This document shows positions 27,172-37,506 of a stretch of 64,000 bases of DNA, piece after piece. The stretch comes from Hydromonas duriensis (GTDB lineage: Bacteria; Pseudomonadota; Gammaproteobacteria; Burkholderiales; Burkholderiaceae), in the NCBI RefSeq assembly GCF_004363775.1, contig NZ_SNZE01000001.1, positions 168,860 to 232,859 of the forward strand. The letters run 5' to 3'. A program made the translations under genes and the position numbers. The stretch's first letter is position 1. Each line of letters begins with the position of its first letter. The notes under the pieces were generated by a model that was not told the origin of the DNA, did not search any database, and saw only the letters and a program-made list of their open reading frames with translations.

Positions 27172-28320
27172 ATGAGTGATTTTACCAGCCCATTTTGGTC
27201 TTACTGGATTACAGCAATTGCTGTAGGTGGCGTGATATTTTGTATCGCTATTCTGATTAGCCAGATGATGGCCAAAACCAACAAACCTGGTGAAGAGAAT
27301 CTTCAGCCTCACGTCTGGGATGATACTTTACAGGAATATAATAACCCTATGCCGCGTTGGTGGTTGTTTATGTTTGTTGGAACGATTATTTTTGGCGTTG
27401 TATATTTTTGGGTTTACCCCGCTTTGGGTAATAATAAAGGGACTTTTGCTTGGTCATCTCAAGGCGAGTACGAAGCTGAGACCGCAAAGCTCGAAAACCA
27501 AGTTGCACCAATTTATGCTCAGTTTTTGAGCACGCCTATTGAGCAGTTGGCTGAAAACAAAGAGGCTATGGCTTTAGGTCAACGTTTATTCTTAAACAAT
27601 TGTGCCCAGTGTCACGGTGCAGATGGCGGCGGCTCTAAAGGTTTTCCTAACTTAACTGACAGCGATTGGTTGTATGGTGGTTGGCCACAAAATATTGAAC
27701 GCTCCATTATGGGTGGTCGTAATGGTGTGATGACGCCTCAGGCAGATGCTTTGAAAACACCAGTAGCCGTGAACGATGTGGCAAACTATGTCTTGTCATT
27801 GTCCAATACTCCACATGATGCTGTTGCTGCTGCTCGAGGCAAGGACAAGTTCACGTTGTGTGCAAGCTGCCACATGGTGGATGGTAAAGGTGCCATTTCT
27901 GATCAAACAGGCGCGCAGCGCGGTGTAGGTGCTCCTAATTTGACTGATAAAACGTGGTTGTATGGTGGGGATATTAAAACCATTACAGAAACAATTACTA
28001 AAGGTCGAAATAATGTGATGCCAGCATGGGCTTGTTTCTTAGGTGAAGCTCGAGTGCATGTTTTAGCCGCTTATGTCTGGCAGTTGAATCGTGATGAAAA
28101 TGGTAAAGTGTTGAATCCAACACAAGCACCTGAGTATTTAGCTAAATTTGCTGCTGAAGATAAAGCAGCTTGGGATATGGGCAAAACAGAAGGCATCAAA
28201 CGAGGTGTTCCTGAGTGCCAAGGTATCTCTGTTCATATGCAGAAAGCGTGGAAAGCTGAAGCGGATGAGGCTGCGGCGGCTCAGGCTGCTAAACCAGCAG
28301 AAGCAGAGATCAAAAAATAA
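27172..28320 (+). CDS. ccoP: cbb3-type cytochrome c oxidase subunit III, dihaem
   Basis: 382 residues, longer than the usual roughly 300. The CcoP N-terminal region has two membrane helices (ITAIAVGGVIFCIAILIS and WWLFMFVGTIIFGVVYFW). Two cytochrome c domains carry CAQCHG and CASCHM, with the second axial Met in NNVMPAW. After the second haem domain there is an extra segment of about 80 residues ending in an Ala/Glu/Lys-rich tail, which I do not recognise as a standard part. It accepts electrons from soluble cytochrome c. A strong terminator follows. Confidence 0.95.
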   Translation: MSDFTSPFWSYWITAIAVGGVIFCIAILISQMMAKTNKPGEENLQPHVWDDTLQEYNNPMPRWWLFMFVGTIIFGVVYFWVYPALGNNKGTFAWSSQGEYEAETAKLENQVAPIYAQFLSTPIEQLAENKEAMALGQRLFLNNCAQCHGADGGGSKGFPNLTDSDWLYGGWPQNIERSIMGGRNGVMTPQADALKTPVAVNDVANYVLSLSNTPHDAVAAARGKDKFTLCASCHMVDGKGAISDQTGAQRGVGAPNLTDKTWLYGGDIKTITETITKGRNNVMPAWACFLGEARVHVLAAYVWQLNRDENGKVLNPTQAPEYLAKFAAEDKAAWDMGKTEGIKRGVPECQGISVHMQKAWKAEADEAAAAQAAKPAEAEIKK

Positions 28321-28330
28321 GACTAAAATA

Positions 28331-28363
28331 AAAGCGTTCAAATAAAATTGAACGCTTTTTTTA
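28331..28363 (+). terminator. Terminator after ccoP
   Basis: AAAGCGTTCAA (28331-28341) pairs with TTGAACGCTTT (28348-28358) around a six-base AT loop, followed by a T-run. It separates ccoNOQP from ccoG-ccoH, which may have a separate promoter or depend on read-through. Confidence 0.88.
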
Positions 28364-28408
28364 TTTAGAATAGTTTTGACACTGAATTGACATTGAAGAA
28401 AGAGAAAA

Positions 28409-29890
28409 ATGCGCCCTGTATTTTACGCAAAAGTAGAACAGTCTGATTCGGTTGGCGGTCAGACCCCACACCGTCATGGCAAAGAACAGGATAAACCACA
28501 AGGTTTATTTACTGCTCGAAAAAAAATGTTTGTGCGCGAGGTGAGTGGCTTTTTCGATAATTGGCGTTGGGTATTTGTGTGGCTAACGCAAATTGTATTT
28601 TACGGCACACCATGGTTACAGTGGAATGGGCGTCAGGCAGTGTTGTTTGATTTAAACGAACACAAGTTTTATTTGTTTGGACTGGTGTTGTGGCCTTCAG
28701 ATGTGGCCTATATGGCGATTTTGCTTATCATTTGCGCTTTAGCATTGTTTTTGTTTACGGCTGTTGCAGGACGCTTATGGTGTGGTTACACTTGCCCTCA
28801 AACCGTTTATACTGAAATTTTTATGTGGTTTGAACGCAAAATCGAGGGCGACCGTGTGGCGCAGATGCGTTTGGATAAAGCACCGTTGTCTTTTAATAAA
28901 ATTTGGCGTAAGGCTTTAAAACATTCGGCTTGGATTCTGGTTGCCCTTTGGTCTGGTTATACACTGGTTGCCTATTTCACACCCGTCAGAGAGTTGATTG
29001 TCGAAACGCTCAATTTCACTTTGTCAGCCGCAGAGGTGTTTTGGATTTTCTTTTATGGTTTTATGATGTATTTATTCGCAGGCTGGATGCGTGAGCAAGT
29101 CTGTAAATACATGTGCCCTTACGCTCGTTTCCAAAGTGTTATGTTTGATGAAGATACTTTAATCGTGACTTATGATGTCAAGCGTGGAGAATCACGCGGG
29201 CCGCGTAAAAAAGGGATTGATCCAAGAGAGGTGGGTAAAGGCGATTGTATTGACTGCGGTGTTTGTGTGGATGTGTGTCCAACGGGTATTGACATTCGCA
29301 ATGGTTTACAATATGAATGCATTGGTTGTGGGGCTTGCATTGATGGCTGTAATGATATTATGGCAAAAATGGGCTACCCTAAAAATTTGATTCGGTACGA
29401 CACGGAAAATGGTGTGGAATTAGGTTTAAGCAAAAAACAGCTAATTCGTAAAGTCTTTCGAGGTCGAGTCCTGGTGTACACGGCTGTTTTATTGGCCTTA
29501 ATTGGTGGTTTAGCCTATAGTTTAAGCGAACGTAGCGTGGTTAAGGTGCGTGTTGAACGTGATGCGCGGACCGTTGTTCGTGTTTTAGAAAATGGTTTGA
29601 TTGAAAATGTGTATCGCATACAACTATCGAATTCAGATGAAAAGGCGCATCAAATTGCTTTAAGTGCTCATGGTTTGAATGGTATTTCGATTTCAGGGAG
29701 CAATGAAATACTCTTACCTGAGCTAAGTACGCAAACTTTGGTGTTGAGATTACAAGTAGACCCAGTGAAAGCACGCAGTGCGGGTGGAACGTCGGGAACA
29801 AATCCTGTAGAAATTAAGCTTAAGACGTTGGATTTAAAAGAAGAGCCGATGGTTGAGAAAACCATATTTATGCTACCAAAACAAGATTAG
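28409..29890 (+). CDS. ccoG: cbb3 oxidase accessory protein CcoG (RdxA/FixG), ferredoxin-like membrane protein
   Basis: 493 residues with about five membrane segments. Two [4Fe-4S] motifs, CIDCGVCVDVCP and CIGCGACIDGCND, lie on the cytoplasmic side, and there is an Ig-like C-terminal periplasmic domain (FixG_C). WCGYTCPQTVYTE and CKYMCPYARFQSVM are conserved membrane-edge Cys motifs of the family. CcoG reduces copper for insertion into CcoN (family knowledge). It lies after ccoP and 11 bp before ccoH. The maturation genes ccoI and ccoS are not in this window. Confidence 0.95.
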   Translation: MRPVFYAKVEQSDSVGGQTPHRHGKEQDKPQGLFTARKKMFVREVSGFFDNWRWVFVWLTQIVFYGTPWLQWNGRQAVLFDLNEHKFYLFGLVLWPSDVAYMAILLIICALALFLFTAVAGRLWCGYTCPQTVYTEIFMWFERKIEGDRVAQMRLDKAPLSFNKIWRKALKHSAWILVALWSGYTLVAYFTPVRELIVETLNFTLSAAEVFWIFFYGFMMYLFAGWMREQVCKYMCPYARFQSVMFDEDTLIVTYDVKRGESRGPRKKGIDPREVGKGDCIDCGVCVDVCPTGIDIRNGLQYECIGCGACIDGCNDIMAKMGYPKNLIRYDTENGVELGLSKKQLIRKVFRGRVLVYTAVLLALIGGLAYSLSERSVVKVRVERDARTVVRVLENGLIENVYRIQLSNSDEKAHQIALSAHGLNGISISGSNEILLPELSTQTLVLRLQVDPVKARSAGGTSGTNPVEIKLKTLDLKEEPMVEKTIFMLPKQD

Positions 29891-29901
29891 ACAAGGTTGT
29901 T

Positions 29902-30426
29902 ATGAATTCAATTCATGTGAGTCAAAACTCAAATAAAAAAATTGCAGAGCCATGGTATAAAAATCATGTTGTGCTCTTGATGTTGACATTGCCCTTAGTG
30001 GTTGTATTGGCCTCGTTTATCACTTTGTATTTAGCGATAAAAACCAATGATGGCGTGCTTGATGATGACTATTACAAGCAAGGATTGGCCATCAATCAGG
30101 ATTTGGCACGAGATAATCAAGCAAAGACTTTGGGCTTGACCGCTCAATTGCAGATAAAAGGCCCTGCTGTAGAGCTTAAAATGACCAGCTTAGCAACGGC
30201 TGCCTTGGCGGGTCAGCCTATAAAAATGAGCTTGCAAAATATGGCCAGTAAGACCGAGGATTCTGTTTTGACCCTTGTGCCAGCTGGTGAGGGTGTATGG
30301 AGGGGCGAGTTAAAAAAACAGATCTCTACAGGGCATTGGCACATTCAATTGGAAGCACAGGATTGGCGATTGACGCAAACCGTTGTCGGCGGTATGCAAT
30401 CTCCAATTTCATTTTCAGCTAAATGA
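29902..30426 (+). CDS. ccoH: FixH/CcoH family protein
   Basis: 174 residues. One N-terminal membrane helix (HVVLLMLTLPLVVVLASFITL) is followed by DDDYYKQGLAINQDLAR, the signature that defines FixH, and then a beta-rich periplasmic domain. CcoH is needed for stable cbb3 oxidase assembly. It starts 11 bp after ccoG with an AAGG-type binding site and is the last gene of the respiratory cluster. Confidence 0.92.
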   Translation: MNSIHVSQNSNKKIAEPWYKNHVVLLMLTLPLVVVLASFITLYLAIKTNDGVLDDDYYKQGLAINQDLARDNQAKTLGLTAQLQIKGPAVELKMTSLATAALAGQPIKMSLQNMASKTEDSVLTLVPAGEGVWRGELKKQISTGHWHIQLEAQDWRLTQTVVGGMQSPISFSAK

Positions 30427-30473
30427 GAATTGAGTAAAGTGGATCAAGTTTTGTCAGTGGATTCATGAAGTAG

Positions 30474-30503
30474 AAAAAGCCGCTCGTTTAGAGCGGCTTT
30501 TTT
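30474..30503. terminator. Bidirectional terminator between ccoH and gdhA
   Basis: GCCGCTC (30479-30485) and GAGCGGC (30491-30497) form the stem, flanked by A5 and T6. Confidence 0.92.
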
Positions 30504-30527
30504 AGTACGGCTTAAGCGAGTAAAGAA

Positions 30528-31871
30528 TTAATACACGCCTTGGGCAATCATTGCTTCAGCCACTTTTACGAAGCCAGCAATGTTTGCGCCATCTACATAA
30601 TTCACTGAACCATCAGCTTGTGTGCCGTATTTAACACAGTTTTGGTGAATGTCTTTCATGATGGCGTGGAGTTTTGCATCGACTTCTTCACGTGTCCAAG
30701 ACAAGCGAATTGCATTTTGGCTCATTTCTAAACCAGAAGTAGCCACACCACCTGCATTTGAGGCCTTGCCTGGTGCAAACATGATGCCTGCATGTAAGAA
30801 TGCTTCAACAGCTTCTAATGTCGAAGGCATGTTCGCGCCTTCAGATACACAGATGACGCCATTAGCGAGCAAGGTTTTGGCATCATTCTCATCCAATTCA
30901 TTTTGGGTTGCGCATGGCAATGCCACGTCGGCTTTGATGTGCCAAGGACGTTTGCCTGCTTCGAACGTGTGACCATGAGCCGCAGCAAAAGCCGACAGAC
31001 GACCGCGCTGTACATTTTTTAAGTCCATAATCGCCGCAAGTTTCGCAGCGTCAATACCTTCAGGAATGTGTAAAGTCCCTTCTGAATCAGACAGAGACAC
31101 CACTTTTGCGCCCAATTGAGTGGCTTTTTCGCATGCGTATTGTGCGACATTGCCTGAGCCTGAAATCAAAACAGTCTTGCCTTTGATGTCGTCGCCTTTG
31201 TGGTTGAGCATTTCTTGGGCAAAGTATACGGTGCCGTAGCCTGTTGCTTCAGGGCGAATCAAAGAACCGCCGAAGGTAATGCCTTTACCTGTAAACACAG
31301 AACCCGTGTCATTTGAGTATTTTTTCATGTAACCCGTCATGAAGCCGACTTCACGTGCGCCCACGCCGATATCACCAGCAGGCACGTCCGTGTTCGGGCC
31401 AATGTGACGATACAACTCGCCCATCAACGCTTGGCAAAAACGCATCACTTCGCCGTCTGATTTACCCTTCGGATCAAAGTCAGAGCCGCCTTTACCGCCA
31501 CCCATAGGCAGAGTGGTCAATGAGTTTTTAAACGTTTGTTCAAAGGCCAAAAATTTCAAAATAGACAAGTTGACCGATGGGTGAAAACGCATGCCGCCTT
31601 TGTAAGGGCCAATGGCATTGTTGTGTTGAATACGGAAAGCGCGGTTTACTTGAGTATTGCCCGCATCATCAACCCAGCTCACGCGGAATTGAATCACACG
31701 CTCTGGCTCAACCAAACGTTCCAATACTGCATAATTGGCGTATTTTGGATTTTTTTCGATGAACGGCCACAGGCTTGTCATTACCTCTTTGACTGCTTGC
31801 AAAAATTCGGGTTGGTTCGGGTCGCGTTTGGCGACGTAAGCTAAAAAGTCTTCTAATGTTGCGTAAGCCAT
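30528..31871 (-). CDS. gdhA: NADP-specific glutamate dehydrogenase
   Basis: 447 residues, the same length as the E. coli enzyme. The substrate site is MGGGKGGSDFDPKGKSD and YKGGMRFHP; the Rossmann domain has VLISGSGNVAQYACEKA. It assimilates ammonia onto 2-oxoglutarate with NADPH. AAGGAG nine bases before the ATG gives a strong start. It is monocistronic: a bidirectional terminator follows and rpiA lies 244 bp upstream on the same strand. Those 244 bp show no recognisable regulator site, although gdhA upstream regions often carry one. Confidence 0.97.
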   Translation of the reverse strand: MAYATLEDFLAYVAKRDPNQPEFLQAVKEVMTSLWPFIEKNPKYANYAVLERLVEPERVIQFRVSWVDDAGNTQVNRAFRIQHNNAIGPYKGGMRFHPSVNLSILKFLAFEQTFKNSLTTLPMGGGKGGSDFDPKGKSDGEVMRFCQALMGELYRHIGPNTDVPAGDIGVGAREVGFMTGYMKKYSNDTGSVFTGKGITFGGSLIRPEATGYGTVYFAQEMLNHKGDDIKGKTVLISGSGNVAQYACEKATQLGAKVVSLSDSEGTLHIPEGIDAAKLAAIMDLKNVQRGRLSAFAAAHGHTFEAGKRPWHIKADVALPCATQNELDENDAKTLLANGVICVSEGANMPSTLEAVEAFLHAGIMFAPGKASNAGGVATSGLEMSQNAIRLSWTREEVDAKLHAIMKDIHQNCVKYGTQADGSVNYVDGANIAGFVKVAEAMIAQGVY

Positions 31872-32115
31872 GTAGCTGCTCCTTCTTTTCTCATGTGGTT
31901 TTGTAAAAATTAATGATTAATCCGTCACCAATTATCATTTATAAGGTGTAAGATTGATTAATGAAACTGCGCCATTCTAACCTTTTTGAACCGATAAAAC
32001 AAATGATAAAGCCGCGTATTCAAGCGGTTTTCAGGAAGAATTTATGGTTAAATAAAAGCTGTGCGATTGTTTCACTTGGGTTTTTGTGTGTCCCTATTTT
32101 TAAAACAATATTAAC

Positions 32116-32790
32116 TTAATAACTTATTGTTTTGACGCCCTCTGCGGTCGCAATTAAGGCAATATCGGCAGCATTTTGCGCAAAAATGCCCACGGTCAAC
32201 ACGCCTGGAATAATGCTCAGTTGAATTTCCAAGGCCAAAGGCTCGTTAATGCTTAAGCCATGCACATCTAAAATATGACAGCCGTTGTCAGTGATGAGCG
32301 GAGTGCCATCGGCATGTTTGCGCCATACGGGGCGACCGCCCAAATCACTCAACTGGCGCGCGACGGCTTCCCGCGCCAAAGGCACGACCTCAACGGGCAG
32401 GGGGAATGTGCCCAGTATATTCACTTCTTTGCTTGCATCCGCGATGCAGATGAACTGTTCGGCGATAGACGCGCAAATTTTCTCGCGCGTATGTGCGGCG
32501 CCGCCGCCCTTAATCATGTTGCCTTCGGTGTCAATTTCATCCGCGCCATCAATATAAACGGGGACGGACTCGACCTCATTGACGTCAAATACTTGGATGC
32601 CGTGACCTTCGAGTCGCTGCTTAGTGCGCTCCGAGCTGGCAATCGCGCCGATAATTTTATCTTTTATAAGAGCAAGCTCGTCAATAAATAAATCAGCTGT
32701 TGAGCCCGTACCAACACCAATGATGGTGTTGTGCGGCACGTATTCAATGGCTTTTTGGGCAACGAGGCGTTTGAGTTCGTTTTGGTTCAT
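32116..32790 (-). CDS. rpiA: Ribose-5-phosphate isomerase A
   Basis: 224 residues if started at ATG 32790, matching RpiA (219 in E. coli). Motifs are [15 protein letters not shown], the catalytic [22 protein letters not shown], and [15 protein letters not shown]. It interconverts ribose 5-phosphate and ribulose 5-phosphate. The reading frame continues upstream without a stop through a YidD-like sequence to ATG 33216 (five bases after the mutL stop), and no good ribosome binding site precedes ATG 32790. Either a 366-residue fusion is made, or RpiA starts internally. Confidence 0.95.
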   Translation of the reverse strand: MNQNELKRLVAQKAIEYVPHNTIIGVGTGSTADLFIDELALIKDKIIGAIASSERTKQRLEGHGIQVFDVNEVESVPVYIDGADEIDTEGNMIKGGGAAHTREKICASIAEQFICIADASKEVNILGTFPLPVEVVPLAREAVARQLSDLGGRPVWRKHADGTPLITDNGCHILDVHGLSINEPLALEIQLSIIPGVLTVGIFAQNAADIALIATAEGVKTISY

Positions 32791-33216
32791 GATTTTTATC
32801 GCTTTAAATGTTGATTGAGAATCGGGGGTTATAGATAATGGCCGTGCATATTTTAAATTGTTTCCTTTTGAAGTGAAACCACAGCTGCCAATGTCGATGC
32901 AATTTGCAATTTCTCCTGATAATTCAAAACAAGCGCAGTCAGATGGGATATCGCATGATGCGTCACAAAAACCTGCTTGTTGCGATTTATAAGGCGTGGA
33001 AAATTGTATTAATTTTTTGTTTGCTTCGGTGCAACGTAGCAAACGTTGTTGTAAAAGTATGAGGCCTTTTAATGTGCCGAATCGTCGTATAACGCGATAT
33101 CCTAATTTTGAACAGCTAGCTCGTCCCGAGTGTATGCGAAACGCGCATTCAAATCCTTTATGCGGCGATATATATAATTGATAAAAACGAATGACACTTA
33201 AAAATATCCAACGCAT
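32791..33216 (-). CDS. YidD-like segment, in frame with and uninterrupted into rpiA
   Basis: 142 codons starting at ATG 33216, five bases after the mutL stop, with no stop codon before the rpiA ATG. The first 50 residues match the YidD (membrane protein insertion efficiency factor) pattern: [49 protein letters not shown]. Next comes a Cys-rich stretch ([15 protein letters not shown] to DIGSCGF), which I recall from the longer YidD-like proteins of proteobacteria, and then about 20 linker residues. YidD proteins act at the inner membrane near YidC. A fusion to a cytosolic sugar-phosphate isomerase makes no obvious sense. A lost stop codon, or a sequencing error near 32800-32860, is the alternative. 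Confidence 0.72.
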
Positions 33217-33221
33217 TTGGT

Positions 33222-35105
33222 TTATTGCCCACGCATAAATAAAGCATCCAATTGCTTCATCGTCATGTGTACCCAAGTTGGTCGACCGTGATTGCATTGA
33301 TTGGCGCGTTCTGTCGCTTCCATGTCGCGTAGGAGTTGATTCATTTCGGGTAGGGTTAAGTTGCGGTTGGCGCGTACTGCGCCGTGACAGGCGAGTGTGC
33401 CCAGTAATTCATTGCGCTTTTCAGTTAAGACGTGAGTGGCGCCAAACTCAGTGATGTCGGCTAAAACTGCGCGTGCGAGTTCGATGGCGTTCGCCTGCTT
33501 GAGTAAAGTGGGAATGCTGCGAATGGCGATTTCAGTTTGTCCCAGCGGCGTCAGGGTTAGGCCTATGTGAGATAAAACCGCGTTGCATTCAGGTTCGTGC
33601 AAAGTCGCTATTTCGACGGGTGAGGCAGAAAAATGAATGGGGAGCAGCAAGTCTTGACGGGTGAGCGGTTCATTATCGAGAATGTTTTTTAAGCGTTCGT
33701 AGACAATCCGCTCGTGCGCCGCGTGCATGTCGATGAGCACCAAGCCTTGAGTATTTTGCGCCAGTACATATACGCCATGAACTTGTGCGATGGCGAAGCC
33801 GAGAGGATGTTCATCGTGGGTGGATGCTGATTGATTCACATCCGCTGGTGCTTGAGTTTGAAACATTTCAAAGCGTTCGTTGTCCGTGCTTTGAGCTGTG
33901 CCAAAACGTTCAGGTTGGGCAGGGCTGTTCAGCAAGTCAAGGTAATTGCGAGCGGTTTGTGCCAGCTGGAGAGGTTGCTGTTGAGCACTCGTGTATGGTT
34001 TGGCAAAGGGGCGTGTGACGGTTGATGGGTTAGGGTAAGGCAACTTCGCTTGCGAATTGTCAAAGTTGGTATTCACTTCGCCCAATTGCACCCGTGAGCT
34101 GGCCGTTTGTGCCAACGATTTTTTTAAACTGTTGGCGATGAATTGGTGTATCGCGCCACTTTCTCGAAAACGCACTTCGGTTTTGGCAGGGTGAACGTTG
34201 ACGTCAACGCCTTGCGCGGGGCAATCGAGAAATAAAACATAGGCAGGAAAACGCGCGTGATGCAGTACATCGGCATAAGCGGTGCGGATGGCATGATTGA
34301 CCACTTTGTCGCGTACGAAGCGTTGGTTAATATAAGCATACTGAATATCGGCGCGTGCCCGCGCGACGTCGGGCGGACATATCATGCCGATTAGTTGCAA
34401 TTCGCCTGATGTGTGGTGGACCCAAATGGCGTGTTCAGGCAAGTTTTTACCCAATACGTCTTTGATGCGGTGTTGCCAGTCGGTGGCAAGATATTGTTCA
34501 AGTGTTTTGTCGTTGTGCGTCAGCGTGAATGCGCAGTGCGGGTTTGCCAAAGCGGCACGGGTAAAATACTCCACGCAATGGGACAATTCTGTTGCATCTG
34601 TTTTAAGAAATTTCCGTCGCGCAGGGGTGTTGAAATATAAATGCGAGACTTCGATGCGAGTACCTACTTCGCCTGCCGCAGCTCGAGTTTGCCATGTGCC
34701 ATTGAGATTGTCGATGCACATGGCGTGTTCAGCGGCATCGTTGCGGCTGGTTAAACGCATGTGCGAAACCGACGCAATCGAGGCCAATGCTTCGCCCCGA
34801 AATCCCATTGATTCAACGTGTTCAAGCTCATCGAGTGAACGAACTTTACTGGTGGCGTGGCGCGTGACCGCTAAGGATAACTCGTTCGCCGCAATGCCGC
34901 AGCCGTTGTCACTGATGTCAATGAGCGACTTTCCGCCCTCGGACAAGCGTAATGTGATGGTTGTTGCGCCAGCGTCCAAGGCATTTTCCAGCAACTCTTT
35001 GACCACGGATGCGGGGCGTTCAACCACTTCACCCGCAGCAATTTGGCTGATGAGGTGATCAGGCAGTTCGAGTATGGCGCGTTGCGGAGCGAGACGAATT
35101 TTCAT
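33222..35105 (-). CDS. mutL: DNA mismatch repair protein MutL, endonuclease type
   Basis: 627 residues. The GHKL ATPase domain has [16 protein letters not shown] and [11 protein letters not shown] Pro/Gln-rich linker (about residues 340-430) is followed by the dimerisation domain, which carries the nuclease motif [12 protein letters not shown], then ACHGAVR and CNHGRPT, i.e. the metal-binding set found in nicking MutL proteins such as that of Neisseria. So this MutL should cut DNA itself, and a MutH is not expected. It stands divergent from acs and is followed by the YidD-like frame after five bases. Confidence 0.96.
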   Translation of the reverse strand: MKIRLAPQRAILELPDHLISQIAAGEVVERPASVVKELLENALDAGATTITLRLSEGGKSLIDISDNGCGIAANELSLAVTRHATSKVRSLDELEHVESMGFRGEALASIASVSHMRLTSRNDAAEHAMCIDNLNGTWQTRAAAGEVGTRIEVSHLYFNTPARRKFLKTDATELSHCVEYFTRAALANPHCAFTLTHNDKTLEQYLATDWQHRIKDVLGKNLPEHAIWVHHTSGELQLIGMICPPDVARARADIQYAYINQRFVRDKVVNHAIRTAYADVLHHARFPAYVLFLDCPAQGVDVNVHPAKTEVRFRESGAIHQFIANSLKKSLAQTASSRVQLGEVNTNFDNSQAKLPYPNPSTVTRPFAKPYTSAQQQPLQLAQTARNYLDLLNSPAQPERFGTAQSTDNERFEMFQTQAPADVNQSASTHDEHPLGFAIAQVHGVYVLAQNTQGLVLIDMHAAHERIVYERLKNILDNEPLTRQDLLLPIHFSASPVEIATLHEPECNAVLSHIGLTLTPLGQTEIAIRSIPTLLKQANAIELARAVLADITEFGATHVLTEKRNELLGTLACHGAVRANRNLTLPEMNQLLRDMEATERANQCNHGRPTWVHMTMKQLDALFMRGQ

Positions 35106-35285
35106 GGAGTGATTGTATAAAATAAGTTCATCATTTTACAGGGACTTTGCTTGCGCTGTGTAGGCAACGTGCATCACTTTATTTTTGGTGCTTGTTAAAC
35201 AGTGTTTTGTGGCGTTTTACGCTTGTCAGCCGTTTGTAAGTCCATGCTTTCAAAATGATTTACAAGCTTGAAAATCTATATTTAC

Positions 35286-35305
35286 GATAAACAATGATAA
35301 ACAAT
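35286..35305 (+). repeat. Two tandem copies of a 10 bp unit before acs
   Basis: GATAAACAAT occurs twice without spacer (35286-35295, 35296-35305), just before the AGGAG of acs. It could be a slipped duplication or part of a leader. Confidence 0.7.
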
Positions 35306-35318
35306 GTTAGGAGACAAA

Positions 35319-37307
35319 ATGACTACGAATACCATTCAAAGTACGGCGACTGAAAACCGTTTATTCACGCCTTCTGTGAATTGGTCCGCTACAGCGGCGA
35401 TTCCTGATATGGCGGCTTATAAAGCACTGTGCGATGAGGCCGCGAATGACTATGAAGGTTTTTGGGCACGTTTGGCGCGGGAAAACTTAACTTGGCATAC
35501 CCCATTTACACAAGTGTTGGATGAGTCCAATGCACCTTTTTATCAATGGTTCGCAGACGGTCGTTTGAACGCTTCTTACAACTGCCTTGACCGTCATGTG
35601 GAAGCAGGGCGTGGCGATAAGGTGGCCATTCGCTTTGAGTCCGATAACGGCGAAGTGACTCTTGTGACCTATTCAAACTTGTTGTCACGCGTGAATAAAA
35701 TGGCGAATGTGCTTAAAAGTCTCGGTGTTCAAAAAGGCGACCGAGTGATGATTTATTTGCCCATGTCGATTGAAGGCGTAACAGCGATGCAAGCGTGCGC
35801 GCGCATTGGCGCAATTCACAGCGTCGTTTTTGGTGGCTTTTCTGCCAAAGCTTTGAACGACCGTATCGTTGATACGGGCGCATCGCTCATTATTACCGCA
35901 GACGAGCAAGCGCGGGGAGGTAAAAATTTACCTTTGAAAGACAATGTCGATGAAGCGCTGGCGCTCGGTGACTGCGAGTCAGTGCGTCATGTCTTGGTCA
36001 ATATTCGGACGCATGGTTCAATTTCATTTAGAGAAGGGTTTGATTTGCATTTAGAACCTTTGCTTGCGCGACAATCCGATCAATGTGAGCCTGTTTGGGT
36101 CGAGGCCGAGCATCCGCTGTTTATTTTGTACACTTCGGGTTCGACAGGCACGCCTAAAGGCGTGCAGCACTCAACGGGTGGTTATTTGCTGTGGGCGACG
36201 CAAACCATGAAGTGGACCTTTGACATTAAGCCCAATGACGTGTTTTGGTGTACGGCGGACATTGGCTGGATTACGGGGCATACGTATGTGTGCTATGGCC
36301 CTTTGTCGGCTGGTGCCACTCAAATAGTATTTGAAGGCATTCCAACCTATCCAAATGCATCACGTTTTTGGAAAATGATTGAATCGCACCGTTGCAGCAT
36401 TTTTCATACCGCCCCCACCGCCATTCGCGCACTGAATAAATCATCGGAAATGGATGAAAGCGTCCATCCTAAGAACTTTGATTTAAGCAGTTTGCGCATC
36501 ATGGGCTCGGTCGGTGAGCCGATTAATCCAGAGGCGTGGATGTGGTACTACAAGAACGTGGGCGGAGAGCGTTGCCCAATCGTTGATACGTTCTGGCAAA
36601 CGGAAACAGGCGGAAATATGATTGCACCGATGCCTGCCGCCACACCTTTAATGCCAGGCTCATGCACGATGCCTTTGCCTGGCATCATGACCGCCATTGT
36701 GGATGAAACAGGACATGATGTAGAGAATGGGCAAGGGGGGCTTTTGGTGGTGAAACGCCCGTGGCCCTCGATGTTGCGCAATGTGTGGGGTAATCCGCAA
36801 CGGTATAAATCGGGCTACTTTCCAGAAGAGTTGGGCGGGACATACTATTTGGCAGGTGATGGTGCAATGCGCTATGTCGATACGACCTATTTCCAAATCA
36901 TGGGACGCATTGACGATATTTTAAATGTATCAGGACATCGTTTGGGTACAATGGAAGTCGAGTCGGCCTTGGTGTCGCATCACCTCGTAGCAGAAGCCGC
37001 AGTGGTGGGTCGCCCAGATGATGTAAGCGGTGAAGCGATTTGTGCGTTTGTGGTTTTGAAACGCACTTTGCCAAAAGGCGCGGAGGCTTTAGAAATAGCC
37101 AAAGAGTTGCGCAACTGGGTTGGGCAGGAAATTGGTCCGATTGCAAAACCCAAAGACATTCGCTTTGGTGACAATCTGCCTAAAACCCGTTCGGGCAAAA
37201 TTATGCGCCGTCTCTTGCGCTCAATTGCCAAAGGTGAAGAAATTTCGCAAGACACATCGACTTTAGAAAATCCCGCTATTTTGGAACAGCTCAAACAGGC
37301 TTTATAA
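35319..37307 (+). CDS. acs: Acetyl-coenzyme A synthetase
   Basis: 662 residues, typical for Acs (652 in E. coli). The adenylation core motifs are [37 protein letters not shown] and the hinge [13 protein letters not shown]. The C-terminal lysine in [14 protein letters not shown] is the site usually acetylated to shut the enzyme off. It converts acetate to acetyl-CoA. ATG 35319 has AGGAG six bases upstream; an in-frame ATG at 35304 lies before that site. It is monocistronic with its own terminator, and a TetR gene follows on the same strand. Confidence 0.96.
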   Translation: MTTNTIQSTATENRLFTPSVNWSATAAIPDMAAYKALCDEAANDYEGFWARLARENLTWHTPFTQVLDESNAPFYQWFADGRLNASYNCLDRHVEAGRGDKVAIRFESDNGEVTLVTYSNLLSRVNKMANVLKSLGVQKGDRVMIYLPMSIEGVTAMQACARIGAIHSVVFGGFSAKALNDRIVDTGASLIITADEQARGGKNLPLKDNVDEALALGDCESVRHVLVNIRTHGSISFREGFDLHLEPLLARQSDQCEPVWVEAEHPLFILYTSGSTGTPKGVQHSTGGYLLWATQTMKWTFDIKPNDVFWCTADIGWITGHTYVCYGPLSAGATQIVFEGIPTYPNASRFWKMIESHRCSIFHTAPTAIRALNKSSEMDESVHPKNFDLSSLRIMGSVGEPINPEAWMWYYKNVGGERCPIVDTFWQTETGGNMIAPMPAATPLMPGSCTMPLPGIMTAIVDETGHDVENGQGGLLVVKRPWPSMLRNVWGNPQRYKSGYFPEELGGTYYLAGDGAMRYVDTTYFQIMGRIDDILNVSGHRLGTMEVESALVSHHLVAEAAVVGRPDDVSGEAICAFVVLKRTLPKGAEALEIAKELRNWVGQEIGPIAKPKDIRFGDNLPKTRSGKIMRRLLRSIAKGEEISQDTSTLENPAILEQLKQAL

Positions 37308-37337
37308 TAAGTCATTCAGCTCCTATGCTTCAGCACA

Positions 37338-37363
37338 AGCGGCTCGTGAGAGCCGCTTTTTTT
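37338..37363 (+). terminator. Terminator of acs
   Basis: AGCGGCTC (37338-37345) with GAGCCGCT (37350-37357) around GTGA, then T7. Confidence 0.93.
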
Positions 37364-37506
37364 ATGATCCTTATTGATGGTTATGTGATGAGGTGGCAAG
37401 CCTTGTTCCATTCATTTATTCTTTAAACTCGTCACATCAAAGGATTCGGGTGTTAAAATAATCATCTATATTTTTATGCAATTCTTTTATATTGATTTGA
37501 CCCGCC

